Source of the DNA: Mycobacterium sp. ACS1612
GTDB taxonomy: Bacteria; Actinomycetota; Actinomycetes; Mycobacteriales; Mycobacteriaceae
Assembly (NCBI RefSeq): GCF_001667505.1
Contig: NZ_LZHZ01000008.1
Location: 17,175-81,174 of the forward strand
Length of the DNA: 64,000 bases
Direction: 5' to 3'
Shown: positions 1-8,376 of the stretch, one piece after another
Layout: each line of letters opens with the position of its first letter
Numbering within the stretch: position 1 is the stretch's first letter
Made by a program: the position numbers and the translations under genes
Notes under the pieces: model-generated
Seen by the model: only the letters and a program-made list of their open reading frames with translations
The model's database searches: none
Told to the model about the DNA's origin: nothing

Positions 1-2
1 TG

Positions 3-302
3 CTCAAGCGCCGCGAGGGCACACTGCTGATCCAAGGTGAGCTGGTGGCGTTCCCCGACTTTCCGATCAAGCTGCTCACCGAGAAGGCAATCACCATCAA
101 GAGTGCCCGCGGACACAGCTACCGGGCCTGCGAATTGGCGTTGCAGCAACTGAATTCGGGCCGCTTCCCGCTCGAGCGGCTGTCCACACATCAGTTCGGC
201 CTCGATCAGGTGGACCGTGCGATCCACGCGCTCGCCGGTGACACCGCAGACGAGGACGTCATCCACATCTCGCTGATGCCATGGCTGGGGAAAGACAAGT
301 GA
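3..302 (+). CDS. Zinc-binding/MDR-family alcohol dehydrogenase, C-terminal fragment
   Basis: This is the last 99 residues of a medium-chain dehydrogenase/reductase whose 5' part lies outside the window; the reading frame is open from base 3. The ending pattern ([13 protein letters not shown] followed by a short hydrophobic tail) is typical of the last helix and strand of MDR alcohol dehydrogenases. The catalytic zinc ligands and the nucleotide-binding glycines are not present here, so the cofactor and substrate cannot be judged. Its TGA overlaps the GTG start of the downstream aldolase, so it is the visible start of an operon with the aldolase and hydratase. An alcohol or hydroxy-acid oxidation step in the same pathway is an inference. 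Confidence 0.75.
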   Translation, partial: LKRREGTLLIQGELVAFPDFPIKLLTEKAITIKSARGHSYRACELALQQLNSGRFPLERLSTHQFGLDQVDRAIHALAGDTADEDVIHISLMPWLGKDK

Positions 303-997
303 GCACACCGATCGTCGTCCGCAATCCACCTCGACCGGACCCCGACGTCCGTGACGCCCTCGGCCAGTATGGGGTGGCGACCATCCACGAGGCGCAGGGC
401 CGCACCGGTCTGGTCGCGCCGTACATGACGCCTATTTACACCGGCGCGAGGGTGTGCGGGAGCGCCGTCACAGTGAGCCTGCCGCCCGACGACAATTGGA
501 TGATCCACGTCGCCGTCGAACAGTGCCAGCCAGGCGACGTGCTGGTGGTCGCACCCGAATCAATCTCGGAATATGGCTATTTCGGTGAGTTGCTGGCAAC
601 GACGTTGGCGGCACGCGGGGTGCGCGGCTTGGTGATCGACGCCGGCTGCCGCGATATCGCCGAGTTGACCGAGATGAAGTTCCCGGTCTGGTCGAAGTGC
701 GTGTCCGCGCAAGGCACCGTGAAGAAGCGGCTCGGCTCGGTGAACATTCCGGTGACGTGCGCAGGCGCCGCGGTCGAACCCGGCGACGTGATCATCGGCG
801 ACGACGACGGCGTGGTGGTGGTGCCGCGTGCGAAGGCGGCCGAGGTGTTGGCAGCGGCCAAGGCCAGGGAGGACAAAGAGGCGCGTTCGCGTGAGCGCTA
901 TCAGCGCGGCGAGCTGTTCCTCGACATCAACGACATGCGAGGCGAACTCGAACGTCTCGGCCTTCGCTATGTCGACTACGGGCAGGCGTCGCAATGA
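299..997 (+). CDS. ligK: RraA-fold 4-carboxy-4-hydroxy-2-oxoadipate aldolase/oxaloacetate decarboxylase-like (LigK/ProA type)
   Basis: A protein of 232 residues belonging to the RraA/class II HMG aldolase family. Family members cleave 4-carboxy-4-hydroxy-2-oxoadipate to pyruvate and oxaloacetate, the last step of protocatechuate 4,5-cleavage and gallate degradation. The N-terminal [13 protein letters not shown] segment, the central [13 protein letters not shown] strand-turn (the catalytic Arg-Asp region of the family) and the [16 protein letters not shown] motif are clear. An in-frame ATG lies 18 bases upstream, but GTG is preferred because a GGGGAAAG ribosome site sits just before it and it overlaps the previous stop by four bases. 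It is followed directly by a LigJ-like hydratase, which supplies this substrate in the known pathway. The substrate assignment rests on that pairing. Confidence 0.8.
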   Translation: MSTPIVVRNPPRPDPDVRDALGQYGVATIHEAQGRTGLVAPYMTPIYTGARVCGSAVTVSLPPDDNWMIHVAVEQCQPGDVLVVAPESISEYGYFGELLATTLAARGVRGLVIDAGCRDIAELTEMKFPVWSKCVSAQGTVKKRLGSVNIPVTCAGAAVEPGDVIIGDDDGVVVVPRAKAAEVLAAAKAREDKEARSRERYQRGELFLDINDMRGELERLGLRYVDYGQASQ

Positions 998-2013
998 TCA
1001 TCGACGTCCACGGCCACTACACGACCGCGCCTGCCGAACAGCAGCGGTTCCGCACCGATCAGCTCGCCGCGTTGGAGGACCCGTCGTTGCCACCGCCGTC
1101 CCCGGCGCGGATCACCGACGATGAGATCCGGGACAGCATCGAGCGCAACCAACTGCGGCTGCTGCGCGAGCGCGGCGGAGACCTGATGTTGTTCTCGCCG
1201 AAGGCCTCCGGCATGGAACACCACATCAGCGACCAGGCCACCGCTGTCGAGTGGGCCAGGGCGTCGAACGACCTCGTGCACCGGGTCACCGAACTGTTCC
1301 CCGACTCCTTCGCCCCGGTGGCGCAGCTGCCGCAGACCCCCGACGGGGAACTCGGCCCGGTGGTCGACGAATTGCGGCGCTGTGTCGAGGAACTCGGCTT
1401 CGTCGGATGCAACGTCAATCCCGATCCTTCGGCCGGTTACTGGGCCACGCCGCCGATGACCGACGAGTACTGGTATCCGCTGTACGAGGCGATGGTGCAA
1501 CTCGAAGTGCCCGCCATGGTGCACGTCTCGACGTCGTGCAACCCGAACTTCCACACCCTCGGTGCGCACTACCTCAATGCCGACACCAGCGTCTTCATGC
1601 AATTCGTCCTCGCCGACCTGTTCGTGAAGTTTCCGACCCTGACCTTCGTCATTCCGCACGGCGGCGGGGCGGTGCCGTACCACTGGGGCAGGTACCGCGG
1701 GCTGGCGGAGCGGCTGGGCAGACCGGATCCCGCCGAACTGCTGCGCAACGTGTACTTCGATACCTGCGTCTACCACCAACCCGGAATCGATCTGCTGGCC
1801 AACGTGATTCCGGCGGAAAACATCCTGTTCGCCTCTGAGATGCTCGGCGCGGTACGAGGTGCCGACCCGGAGACCGGGGTGGCATGGGACGACACCTTGG
1901 TCTACGTCGAGAACCTCGCGCTGACGGACATCAACCGGCAAGCAATCGTCGAATTGAATGCCCGCCGCGCGTACCCGCGTTTGCAGCGGCGGCTTGCCGC
2001 CGCAGGAAGGTGA
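994..2013 (+). CDS. ligJ: Amidohydrolase-superfamily 4-oxalomesaconate hydratase-like enzyme (LigJ type)
   Basis: This 339-residue metal-dependent amidohydrolase-fold protein starts four bases inside the aldolase gene. Visible features are the N-terminal IIDVHGHY metal-binding strand, VHVSTSC in the middle, FVIPHGGG (third metal histidine) and a late [10 protein letters not shown] segment. Family knowledge: LigJ hydrates 4-oxalomesaconate to 4-carboxy-4-hydroxy-2-oxoadipate, which LigK then splits. The direct LigK-LigJ pairing makes this more likely than a generic 2-amino-3-carboxymuconate-semialdehyde decarboxylase, the main alternative. A short spacer separates it from the Pht5-like gene, which has its own start at base 2018. 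Confidence 0.75.
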   Translation: MIIDVHGHYTTAPAEQQRFRTDQLAALEDPSLPPPSPARITDDEIRDSIERNQLRLLRERGGDLMLFSPKASGMEHHISDQATAVEWARASNDLVHRVTELFPDSFAPVAQLPQTPDGELGPVVDELRRCVEELGFVGCNVNPDPSAGYWATPPMTDEYWYPLYEAMVQLEVPAMVHVSTSCNPNFHTLGAHYLNADTSVFMQFVLADLFVKFPTLTFVIPHGGGAVPYHWGRYRGLAERLGRPDPAELLRNVYFDTCVYHQPGIDLLANVIPAENILFASEMLGAVRGADPETGVAWDDTLVYVENLALTDINRQAIVELNARRAYPRLQRRLAAAGR

Positions 2014-2017
2014 GTGG

Positions 2018-3004
2018 ATGTCCAATCTGCATCTGACGTTCGCGTGCGGTGACTACGACCGCACCCGCGCGCTCGAGGACGGCAGCGTGCGCGCCGACGG
2101 CATCGACCTGACCTACCTTCGGCTGCCGGTGGAGGAGACCTTCTTCCGCATGCTGCGGCACCGCGAATTCGACGTCGCGGAGATGTCGCTGTCCACCTAT
2201 GTCGCGACGCTGGACCGCGATGCGCGCCCGTTCGTCGCGCTTCCGGTGTTCACCTCGCGGATGTTCCGCCACGGCGGGGTGTACATCAACGCGGATGCCG
2301 GCATCTCGGTGCCGTCGGACCTGCGCGGTAAGCGGGTGGCGTCACCGGAGTTCCAGCTGACGGCGGGTGTGTGGATCAGGGGCATACTCGCCGAACACCA
2401 TGGTGTGCCGATCGATTCGGTCACCTACTTCACCGGCGGCCAGGAGACACCGGGTCGGATCGAGAAGGGCAAGGTGGACACCGGACTCGACATCCGTCCA
2501 ATACCGACAGGCGCCACGCTTGCCCGGATGCTCGCCGACGGGGAAATCGACGCGCTGTACACGCCGCGGGTGCCCAGCCCGTTCCGTGACGGCGACAAGC
2601 GGGTCAAGCGGTTGTTCGAGGATGTGGTCGCCGTCGAGAGGGAGTACTTCGCGGCGACACGGATCTTCCCGATCATGCACGTGGTCGTGATCCGTGCCGA
2701 ACTCTACGAACGGCATCGGTGGATCGCGCAGTCGCTGTACAAGGCGTGCGTGCGGGCGCGCGATCTGGCCTACGAACGCATCTACGATTCGTCGGCGCTG
2801 CGGTTCATGGAGCCGTGGCTGATCCAGCATCTCGAGGAGTCGCGGGAACTGCTCGGCCGCGACTACTGGTCTTACGGCCTGGCCGACAACGAACACGTGC
2901 TCGACGCGTTCCTCGGCTATCACCACGCGCAGGGATTGTCCCGCGCCCGGTATCAACCCGCTGACCTGTTCGCACCGGAGACGACGGAAGCGTTCGTCAT
3001 CTGA
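2018..3004 (+). CDS. Pht5-like 4,5-dihydroxyphthalate decarboxylase family/periplasmic-binding-fold protein
   Basis: A 328-residue protein with the type 2 periplasmic-binding fold but no signal peptide. It matches the family annotated as 4,5-dihydroxyphthalate decarboxylase (Pht5). Supporting segments are the N-terminal HLTFACGDYDRTRALEDG, the FDVAEMSLSTY loop, the strand ending DLRGKRVASPEF, and a long helical C-terminus. Pht5 removes a carboxyl group from 4,5-dihydroxyphthalate to give protocatechuate, which would fit with the LigJ and LigK homologues beside it and a phthalate-dioxygenase-type Rieske protein later in the cluster. The ATG at 2018 is chosen because it follows GGAAGGTGAG closely. 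Many members of this fold lack a proven reaction, so the enzymatic role is a hypothesis. Confidence 0.65.
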   Translation: MSNLHLTFACGDYDRTRALEDGSVRADGIDLTYLRLPVEETFFRMLRHREFDVAEMSLSTYVATLDRDARPFVALPVFTSRMFRHGGVYINADAGISVPSDLRGKRVASPEFQLTAGVWIRGILAEHHGVPIDSVTYFTGGQETPGRIEKGKVDTGLDIRPIPTGATLARMLADGEIDALYTPRVPSPFRDGDKRVKRLFEDVVAVEREYFAATRIFPIMHVVVIRAELYERHRWIAQSLYKACVRARDLAYERIYDSSALRFMEPWLIQHLEESRELLGRDYWSYGLADNEHVLDAFLGYHHAQGLSRARYQPADLFAPETTEAFVI

Positions 3005-3016
3005 GTTTCGATGCTG

Positions 3017-3075
3017 CCGAACGTTCGTTACCGCTCGAAATTTCGCGCGAAATTCGAGCGGTAAGGAACGTTCGG
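3017..3075. terminator. Long near-perfect palindrome (probable terminator) after the Pht5-like gene
   Basis: The 59-bp element has left arm CCGAACGTTCGTTACCGCTC and a right arm that is its complement with one mismatch and one bulged base, joined through an AT-rich CGAAATTTCG-like centre. It lies 13 bases after the stop codon and before the next promoter. A terminator or mRNA 3' stabiliser is the simplest reading; there is no strong U tract. Confidence 0.55.
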
Positions 3076-3089
3076 CGCGGAACAGGGGC

Positions 3090-3142
3090 TTCACAGGAAC
3101 GCGCGGGCATGATAGAAATCACACTGATGGTCTGAATGTCAG
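3090..3142 (+). promoter_or_regulatory. Promoter (TTCACA-N17-TAGAAA) with degenerate GntR operator, upstream of SBP 1
   Basis: TTCACA at 3090-3095 is followed after 17 bases by TAGAAA at 3113-3118. The operator-like CTGATGGTCTGAATGTCAG lies at 3124-3142. The whole block is closely similar to the region upstream of the third solute-binding protein (10249-10301), including the shared CATGATAGRAATCACACT string. The left operator half is close to consensus and the right half is poor. Confidence 0.55.
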
Positions 3143-3176
3143 TCCATTCACAGTGGCAGATCATGAGGAGTGAGCC

Positions 3177-4283
3177 GTGAGAATTCGTTCGGCTAGCTAT
3201 GTGGTGGTGGCTCTGGTGTTGCTCCTGACCGCGGCGTGCGGCGGCAGCCCTACCGCGAGCAACACCGGTTCCGCGCCGGCGGGCGCGACCGCGGCGCAAC
3301 AGGTCTACGACCAGATCAACGGGCTGACCGGGGAGGAGCGCACCAAGACGCTGCTCGACCTCGCCAAGAAGGACGGCACGCTGTCGCTGTACACGTCGAA
3401 CACCGACATGGACGACGTCGTGAAAGCCTTCGAGGACAAGTACGGGCTGAAAGTCGAGACGTACCGGGCGAATTCGGAGACGGTGCTGCAGCGTGTGCTG
3501 CAGGAGGCCAGCGCAAACTACCAGGGCGCGGACCTGGTGGAGACCAATGCGGGTGAACTCAACGCCATGCAGCAACGGCAGCTGCTCTACCCGTACAAGG
3601 GCGAACTGCGGGACAAGGTCCGGCCGGAGGGCCGCAAGGACGGCTGGACGGCGGACCGCTTCAACGCGTTCGTGATCGGCTGGAACACCGCCAAGGTGCC
3701 TGCGGGCACCGAACCGCAGTCGCTGCGCGACTTGACGGCACCGCAGTGGAAGGGCCGAGTCGGCCTTGAACTCGGCGACGTGGACTGGTTCGCCGCGATG
3801 TACGAGTTCTACAAATCGCAGGGCCAGTCCGACGACCAGATCATGGCCTTCTTCCACGATCTCGGCGCCAACGCCAAAATCGCCAAGGGCCACACCGTGA
3901 TGGGCGAGCTACTCGCCGCAGGCCAATTCGACGTCGCGGTGTCGATCTACTCGCACACCGTTGACAACGCCGCCGAAAAGGGCGCGCCGGTAGCTTGGCG
4001 CAAGGACGGCAAGCCGGTGCAACCGGTGGTGCTGCGGCCAAACGGCGCGGGACTGGTCAAGTCGGCCAAGCATCCCGCCGCGGCGATGCTGTTCTTCGAC
4101 TTCCTGCTGACCGACGGTCAGAAGGCGATCGCGGGAGCGAATCGAATCGGTGCGATCCCGACGTCCGAGGATCCGCTGGCCGGTGTGCAGACGGTCTCGG
4201 TGCCCGAGGAGGAGCTGCTCAACAACGCCCAGAAGTGGAGCGACACGTACAAGAGCGTGACCGACGCGGGCGGCAAGACGTAA
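3177..4283 (+). CDS. Fe(III)-type ABC transporter solute-binding lipoprotein, paralogue 1
   Basis: A 368-residue extracytoplasmic binding protein of the iron(III)/AfuA-like class. A basic N-terminus, hydrophobic stretch and lipobox LTAAC place the lipidated cysteine at residue 21. Diagnostic segments shared with the two other copies in this cluster are GTLSLYTSNTDMDDVVKAFE, SETVLQRVLQEA and KGHTVMGELLAAGQFDVAVS. GTG is used, with GAGGAG upstream. It has no permease next to it, so it probably serves the single permease/ATPase pair at 11.6-14.5 kb. Binding proteins of this class carry ferric iron or small organic anions; the cluster context favours an organic acid or its metal chelate. The ligand cannot be read from sequence. 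Confidence 0.85.
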   Translation: MRIRSASYVVVALVLLLTAACGGSPTASNTGSAPAGATAAQQVYDQINGLTGEERTKTLLDLAKKDGTLSLYTSNTDMDDVVKAFEDKYGLKVETYRANSETVLQRVLQEASANYQGADLVETNAGELNAMQQRQLLYPYKGELRDKVRPEGRKDGWTADRFNAFVIGWNTAKVPAGTEPQSLRDLTAPQWKGRVGLELGDVDWFAAMYEFYKSQGQSDDQIMAFFHDLGANAKIAKGHTVMGELLAAGQFDVAVSIYSHTVDNAAEKGAPVAWRKDGKPVQPVVLRPNGAGLVKSAKHPAAAMLFFDFLLTDGQKAIAGANRIGAIPTSEDPLAGVQTVSVPEEELLNNAQKWSDTYKSVTDAGGKT

Positions 4284-4337
4284 CCGTGGCGCGCGACCTC
4301 GAAAACGCAAGGGCAACAGAACAACGGAAAGGTTGAC

Positions 4338-5405
4338 GTGACCACGCACACCACCACGAAGGTCTCGCACTATCACGTGCAGAAGAAGCGACGGGCCGAC
4401 TTCATCGAGGAGTGGCGCAGCTACCAGAAGACTGTTGTCGCCCTCGAAGACGTGAACATGGTCGAGACCGAGCGCGGGACCCGCGTCGGTGTGTATGTCG
4501 GTGCCGACGGCGATCGCCCGACCCGCTCGATGGACGCCCTTGCCCACGAGTTCGACCCCGGCGTGGTGTCCACCATCCATCGGCATTCGTGGGACGCCAT
4601 GGTTTTGGTGGTGGCAGGTCACGGCTGGACCGAGATCGACGGTCAGCGAATCAACTGGGGCCCAGGCGATTCGCTGCACATACCGGCGTGGGCCTGGCAC
4701 CGGTCCGGCAACGACGGAGACGTCACCGCGCGTTACCTGACGTTCTCCAGCGAGCCACTGCTGGAGACAATGGGGATGTCGATCATCGAGGACGCCGGAC
4801 ACACGCCGGTCACCGAATTGCCCGGCCGGCCAGCCTATTCCGGAGAGGTCACCGGTGACGACCCGTACGCCCGGCGGATCCGCAGGCTGGCCCGCGATCA
4901 GCGGGCCCGGCGCTCGGGACGGCTGCACACCGACTGGGACGAACTCGAGTTGCTGCCCACCCCGCGCGGCACCAGGACGACGTTTCTGCTCGACCGCGCG
5001 AACGGCTATCAGGCGTCGGGCATCTCAATGGCGATGTTCGAAATCGGGCCCGGTCGGGGCCAGTCGATGCACCGGCACGCCGGTGAGGCGTGGCTGTACG
5101 TCCTCGAAGGCAGCGGCCACAGCTATCTCGGCACCGAACCCGAAGGCGGTACGGACTACCCGTGGAAGAAGGGCGACCTCATCGTCGTCGATCACTTCCT
5201 GTGGCACCAGCACTTCAACGACGATCCGGAGAAGACCGCGAAAGTCGTGCGGATCCACATGTTCGACAGCCTGCTCGACACCATGCGGGTGCTGATGGAT
5301 CCGATGGTGCTCTTCGAGGAGCCGCCGCAGCACATCAGGGATGCGCAGGCCGGTGACATTAGCACCGTCGACTGGCCGGAGGTGAGGCGGCCGACATGGC
5401 CGTGA
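4338..5405 (+). CDS. Bicupin protein A (putative cupin dioxygenase)
   Basis: A 355-residue protein with two cupin barrels. The N-terminal barrel carries HRH at 81-83 with an Asp where the family usually has Glu, and His121. The C-terminal barrel has the complete set His245, His247, Glu250 and His286/His290, so it is the likelier metal site. The arrangement recalls gentisate and 1-hydroxy-2-naphthoate ring-cleavage dioxygenases, but overall similarity looks distant. GTG start with GGAAAGG upstream. Its end overlaps the AAA+ ATPase gene by ten bases, which implies translational coupling and perhaps physical partnership. It is one of three divergent bicupins in the cluster. A ring-cleavage or other oxygenase role is an inference. 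Confidence 0.75.
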   Translation: MTTHTTTKVSHYHVQKKRRADFIEEWRSYQKTVVALEDVNMVETERGTRVGVYVGADGDRPTRSMDALAHEFDPGVVSTIHRHSWDAMVLVVAGHGWTEIDGQRINWGPGDSLHIPAWAWHRSGNDGDVTARYLTFSSEPLLETMGMSIIEDAGHTPVTELPGRPAYSGEVTGDDPYARRIRRLARDQRARRSGRLHTDWDELELLPTPRGTRTTFLLDRANGYQASGISMAMFEIGPGRGQSMHRHAGEAWLYVLEGSGHSYLGTEPEGGTDYPWKKGDLIVVDHFLWHQHFNDDPEKTAKVVRIHMFDSLLDTMRVLMDPMVLFEEPPQHIRDAQAGDISTVDWPEVRRPTWP

Positions 5406-6298
5406 CGCCAAAAGCACTGCCGCCCGGGGTGTTGTCCGTCCACGTGCTGCCCGCCGATCATCACGACGGGCCGTGGGACCACATCCTCACCGCGCCCGGT
5501 GTGAAGGAGCGTCTGCTCAACCACGCGCTGCTGACGCTGCTGCACGGGCCCGCACTGGCCAACCTGGCCGGGCTGCCTCACGGTCTGATCATCCTGTCCG
5601 GTCCGCCGGGCACGGGTAAGACGACGTTGGCCCGCGGCCTCGCGCAGATGGCGGCGCGGTCGGTGGCCCCACGCGGTGCGACGACCTACGTCGAGATCGA
5701 CCCGCACGCCTTTCCCAGCGAACTGTTGGGCGAAAGTCAGCGCAACATCACGCAATTGATGACGGACACGATTCCCGAACTCGCGGCGCGCCGTCCGCAC
5801 ACGATTGTGCTCATCGACGAGGTGGAGAGCTTTGCGGTGCGCCGGTCGGCCGCGTCGTTCGGCGCCAACCCGGTCGACGTGCATCGCGCCACCGACGCCC
5901 TGCTGGCCGGGATCGACGCCGTCGCCGCCGATCTGCCGAGAGTGTTGTTCGTCGCGACGACCAATTTCACCGACGCGGTCGACGAGGCGTTTCTGTCGCG
6001 CGCCGATCTGGTGCTGCGGCTGTCGCTGCCGGACACCACGACGATCGGGCAGATCATTCGGCACAGTCTGCAGGAGCTGGCGGTGCTGTGGCCGGGGGTG
6101 CGCCCGCTGGCCAACGATGACGGACTGCACGCCAAGCTCGCCGACGCGTGCGCGGGTCTGGACGGGCGCCGGGTGCGCAAGCTGATGCTGTCGGCGTTGA
6201 CACTGCGCCAGGAGGTCACGCGCGACCCGAACGAGCTCGCCGCGGACGACTTGGTCACCGCGGTCGAATTTCTCACGACGGAGTCTGTCGACGCCTGA
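5396..6298 (+). CDS. Pch2/TRIP13-type AAA+ ATPase
   Basis: A 300-residue single-ring AAA+ ATPase. Walker A is GPPGTGKTT at 69-77, Walker B is IVLIDEVES at 137-145, sensor 1 is VATTN at 176-180, the arginine finger lies in FLSRAD near 192, and sensor 2 is in GLDGRRVRKL near 244-253. The DEVES motif, the following insertion with DVHRATDALLAGID, the SRAD signature and the GLxGRxxRK sensor 2 are the pattern of eukaryotic TRIP13/Pch2 and of bacterial Trip13. Those proteins unfold or remodel HORMA-domain partners, in bacteria mostly in CBASS defence. Here there is no HORMA, CD-NTase or effector gene; it overlaps bicupin A and is followed by a binding protein. The start ATG is fixed by this overlap. 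Its client is unknown, with bicupin A the obvious candidate. Confidence 0.85.
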   Translation: MAVTPKALPPGVLSVHVLPADHHDGPWDHILTAPGVKERLLNHALLTLLHGPALANLAGLPHGLIILSGPPGTGKTTLARGLAQMAARSVAPRGATTYVEIDPHAFPSELLGESQRNITQLMTDTIPELAARRPHTIVLIDEVESFAVRRSAASFGANPVDVHRATDALLAGIDAVAADLPRVLFVATTNFTDAVDEAFLSRADLVLRLSLPDTTTIGQIIRHSLQELAVLWPGVRPLANDDGLHAKLADACAGLDGRRVRKLMLSALTLRQEVTRDPNELAADDLVTAVEFLTTESVDA

Positions 6299-6315
6299 TC
6301 AGGAAGGAACGACCG

Positions 6316-7419
6316 ATGCGCCTTCGACATCGACCTGCACGGGGGATGGCGGTGGTTGCCATCGGTTTGGCGGCCACGCTGATCGCGGCATGCGGCGCAC
6401 CGTCGCACTCCGGGTCTGATGGCGGCCAGGCTGCGCCGACCTCGAGCAAGCCGTGGGACGGGCTGACCGGGACGCAGCGCGACGACGCGCTCGTCGTAGC
6501 CGCGAAGGCCGAAGGCGAACTGACGGTGTACTCGGCGTTCAACGACGAGCAGGCGATGGCCGATGCGTTCACCAAGAAATACGGCATCAAAGTCAACGTC
6601 TACAACGCCAACTCCGAGACCGTCCTGCAACGCGTCGTACAGGAGGCCACCGCGCACAAGCTGACCAACGATGTGCTCGTGGCGCCGGCCACCGATATGA
6701 CGGCGGTGGAATCCAAGGGCCTGCTTGGCGATTACCGCTCGCCGTACCGTGACGCGATGCCCGACGCGGGCAAGTCGACGGGATGGACGGGGGTGCGGCG
6801 GCTGGCTTTCGTCGCCGGCTACAACACCGGAAAGCTGACGCCGGCCGATCTGCCCGCCGATTACGCCGGCTTCGCCGACCCGAAATGGAACGGTCGAATC
6901 AGCATGGAGTACAGCGATATCGACTGGTACGCCACCGTGCGACGCTATTACCAACAGCAGGGTATGTCGGACGATGACATCTCGACGATGTTCCGGAAGA
7001 TTGCGGCGAACTCCAAGACCGCCAAAGGCCACACGGTGCAGGCCGAACTGCTGGCCGCGGGCCAGTTCGACGTGGCGCTGTCGGTCTACACCCAGTCGGT
7101 CAACCGGCTCGTCGACAAGGGCGCGCATGTGGCCTTCGGGGAGGGCACCGGCCACATCGTCTCCCCGGTGGTGGTGAGATACGACGCAGGCGGCGTGATG
7201 CGCGGCACCGACAATCCCGCCGGGGCGGCGCTGTACTTGGACTTCCAACTCGGGCCCGATGGCGCCGCGGTCGACCAGCAGTTGCGCGCGCTGCCGCCAC
7301 TGCCCACGGCACACGACCCGTTGGCGGGCGCGCAGGTGGTCGATCTGGACGTCGCCGACTTGGTGGCCAACCGCGCCAAGATCGCCGAAGAGTACAACCA
7401 ACTGGTAACGGGATCCTGA
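6316..7419 (+). CDS. Fe(III)-type ABC transporter solute-binding lipoprotein, paralogue 2
   Basis: A 367-residue lipoprotein with lipobox LIAAC and lipidated Cys26. It shares the NSETVLQRVVQEA and KGHTVQAELLAAGQFDVALSVY segments with the copies at 3.2 and 10.4 kb but has diverged more: the inner loop that reads VETN or VETD in the others is VAPATD here, and SYKPG-like substrate-lobe residues differ. The ATG at 6316 follows AGGAAGGAA and is 17 bases after the ATPase stop, so the two genes are co-transcribed. No permease is adjacent. The protein probably delivers a related but different ligand to the shared permease. Confidence 0.85.
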   Translation: MRLRHRPARGMAVVAIGLAATLIAACGAPSHSGSDGGQAAPTSSKPWDGLTGTQRDDALVVAAKAEGELTVYSAFNDEQAMADAFTKKYGIKVNVYNANSETVLQRVVQEATAHKLTNDVLVAPATDMTAVESKGLLGDYRSPYRDAMPDAGKSTGWTGVRRLAFVAGYNTGKLTPADLPADYAGFADPKWNGRISMEYSDIDWYATVRRYYQQQGMSDDDISTMFRKIAANSKTAKGHTVQAELLAAGQFDVALSVYTQSVNRLVDKGAHVAFGEGTGHIVSPVVVRYDAGGVMRGTDNPAGAALYLDFQLGPDGAAVDQQLRALPPLPTAHDPLAGAQVVDLDVADLVANRAKIAEEYNQLVTGS

Positions 7420-7486
7420 GCAGTCCGCCCAGCGGATGTACATCCGCGTCAGGACAGAGCGATCCGGTGAAAGAGGAACACAGGAC

Positions 7487-8347
7487 ATGTGTGTAGAGCC
7501 GAAAGGCGTCCCGCCCCTGCGGACCGCCGAGGAGCGCGAGCCGAGTGATCGAATCCCGCCAGGCGAGCTGACCCGGCTGGGGCAGGACTCCTACGGTTGG
7601 GTGGCCATCCCGAACGACGTCGACGCCGCGTTGCCGATCGTGATCATCTGCCACGAGCGCTACGGCGTCGTGCGGCACACCGTCGAACTCACCGAGAAGT
7701 TCGCAGCTGCCGGATTCGCTTCGGTGGCACCGGATTTCTTTGCCGACATGGACCTGTCCGATGAACACGAGCGCTTGCCCGACATCAGTGACGCCGCAGC
7801 GCTGCGGCACCTCGACGCGGCGGCGGCATACGTCCGCGGCCTTGAACCCCGTCTGCGCGGGACGCCCATCGCCGTCGTCGGAATCTGCCGAACCGGCAGC
7901 TACGGGATCGTCGCCGACGCGGCACGCGACGACGTCGCCGCCGCGGTACTGCTCTACGGTGGCGCGCAACCACGGGAGTACGAAATCGGCGAACTGCGCG
8001 CGGCGCCGTATGTGGAGCTGATCAAGGCCGGCGCAGCGCCGGTGCTGGGCATCTGGGGAGAAAAAGACCACACCATGTCCGTCGAGCACGTCCGGCGGTT
8101 GCGTGGCCATCTCGAAGACGCCCGGCGCAGTTACGACTTCGTGCTGTACCCGGACCTACCGCACGGCTGGCTCAACGACACGATGCCCGGCCGGTTCCGC
8201 GCGGAGCAGGCCCGCGAAACCTTCGAGCTGATGGTGTCGTGGCTGCGGACCGTCGCCTCGAAGCAGCAGTCAGGGCAGGTGCGTTGGCGCTTCACGTCGA
8301 CCATCGCCGACGATTACGACTTCGCCAGCAACACGCGTCAACACTGA
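7487..8347 (+). CDS. Dienelactone hydrolase-family protein
   Basis: A 286-residue alpha/beta hydrolase of the dienelactone hydrolase family. The HERYG segment matches the HEIFG loop of the family (Glu57), the nucleophile elbow GICRTG has Cys134, the acid is in GEKDH (Asp194) and the base in PHGW (His226). The complete Cys-Asp-His triad suggests a working enzyme. Family members open cyclic lactones made during aromatic ring degradation. AAAGAGG precedes the ATG by about ten bases. A 38-residue N-terminal extension is not part of the core fold. It sits between a binding protein and an isochorismatase-fold protein in the same orientation. Confidence 0.8.
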   Translation: MCVEPKGVPPLRTAEEREPSDRIPPGELTRLGQDSYGWVAIPNDVDAALPIVIICHERYGVVRHTVELTEKFAAAGFASVAPDFFADMDLSDEHERLPDISDAAALRHLDAAAAYVRGLEPRLRGTPIAVVGICRTGSYGIVADAARDDVAAAVLLYGGAQPREYEIGELRAAPYVELIKAGAAPVLGIWGEKDHTMSVEHVRRLRGHLEDARRSYDFVLYPDLPHGWLNDTMPGRFRAEQARETFELMVSWLRTVASKQQSGQVRWRFTSTIADDYDFASNTRQH

Positions 8348-8376
8348 GTTCACAATATGTTTGGAGTCGATAGCCA

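Noticed and set aside
5396..6298. A CBASS-type defence island centred on the Trip13-like ATPase
   Set aside because: No CD-NTase, HORMA, CapA-like or effector gene is within many kilobases; all neighbours are metabolic or transport genes.
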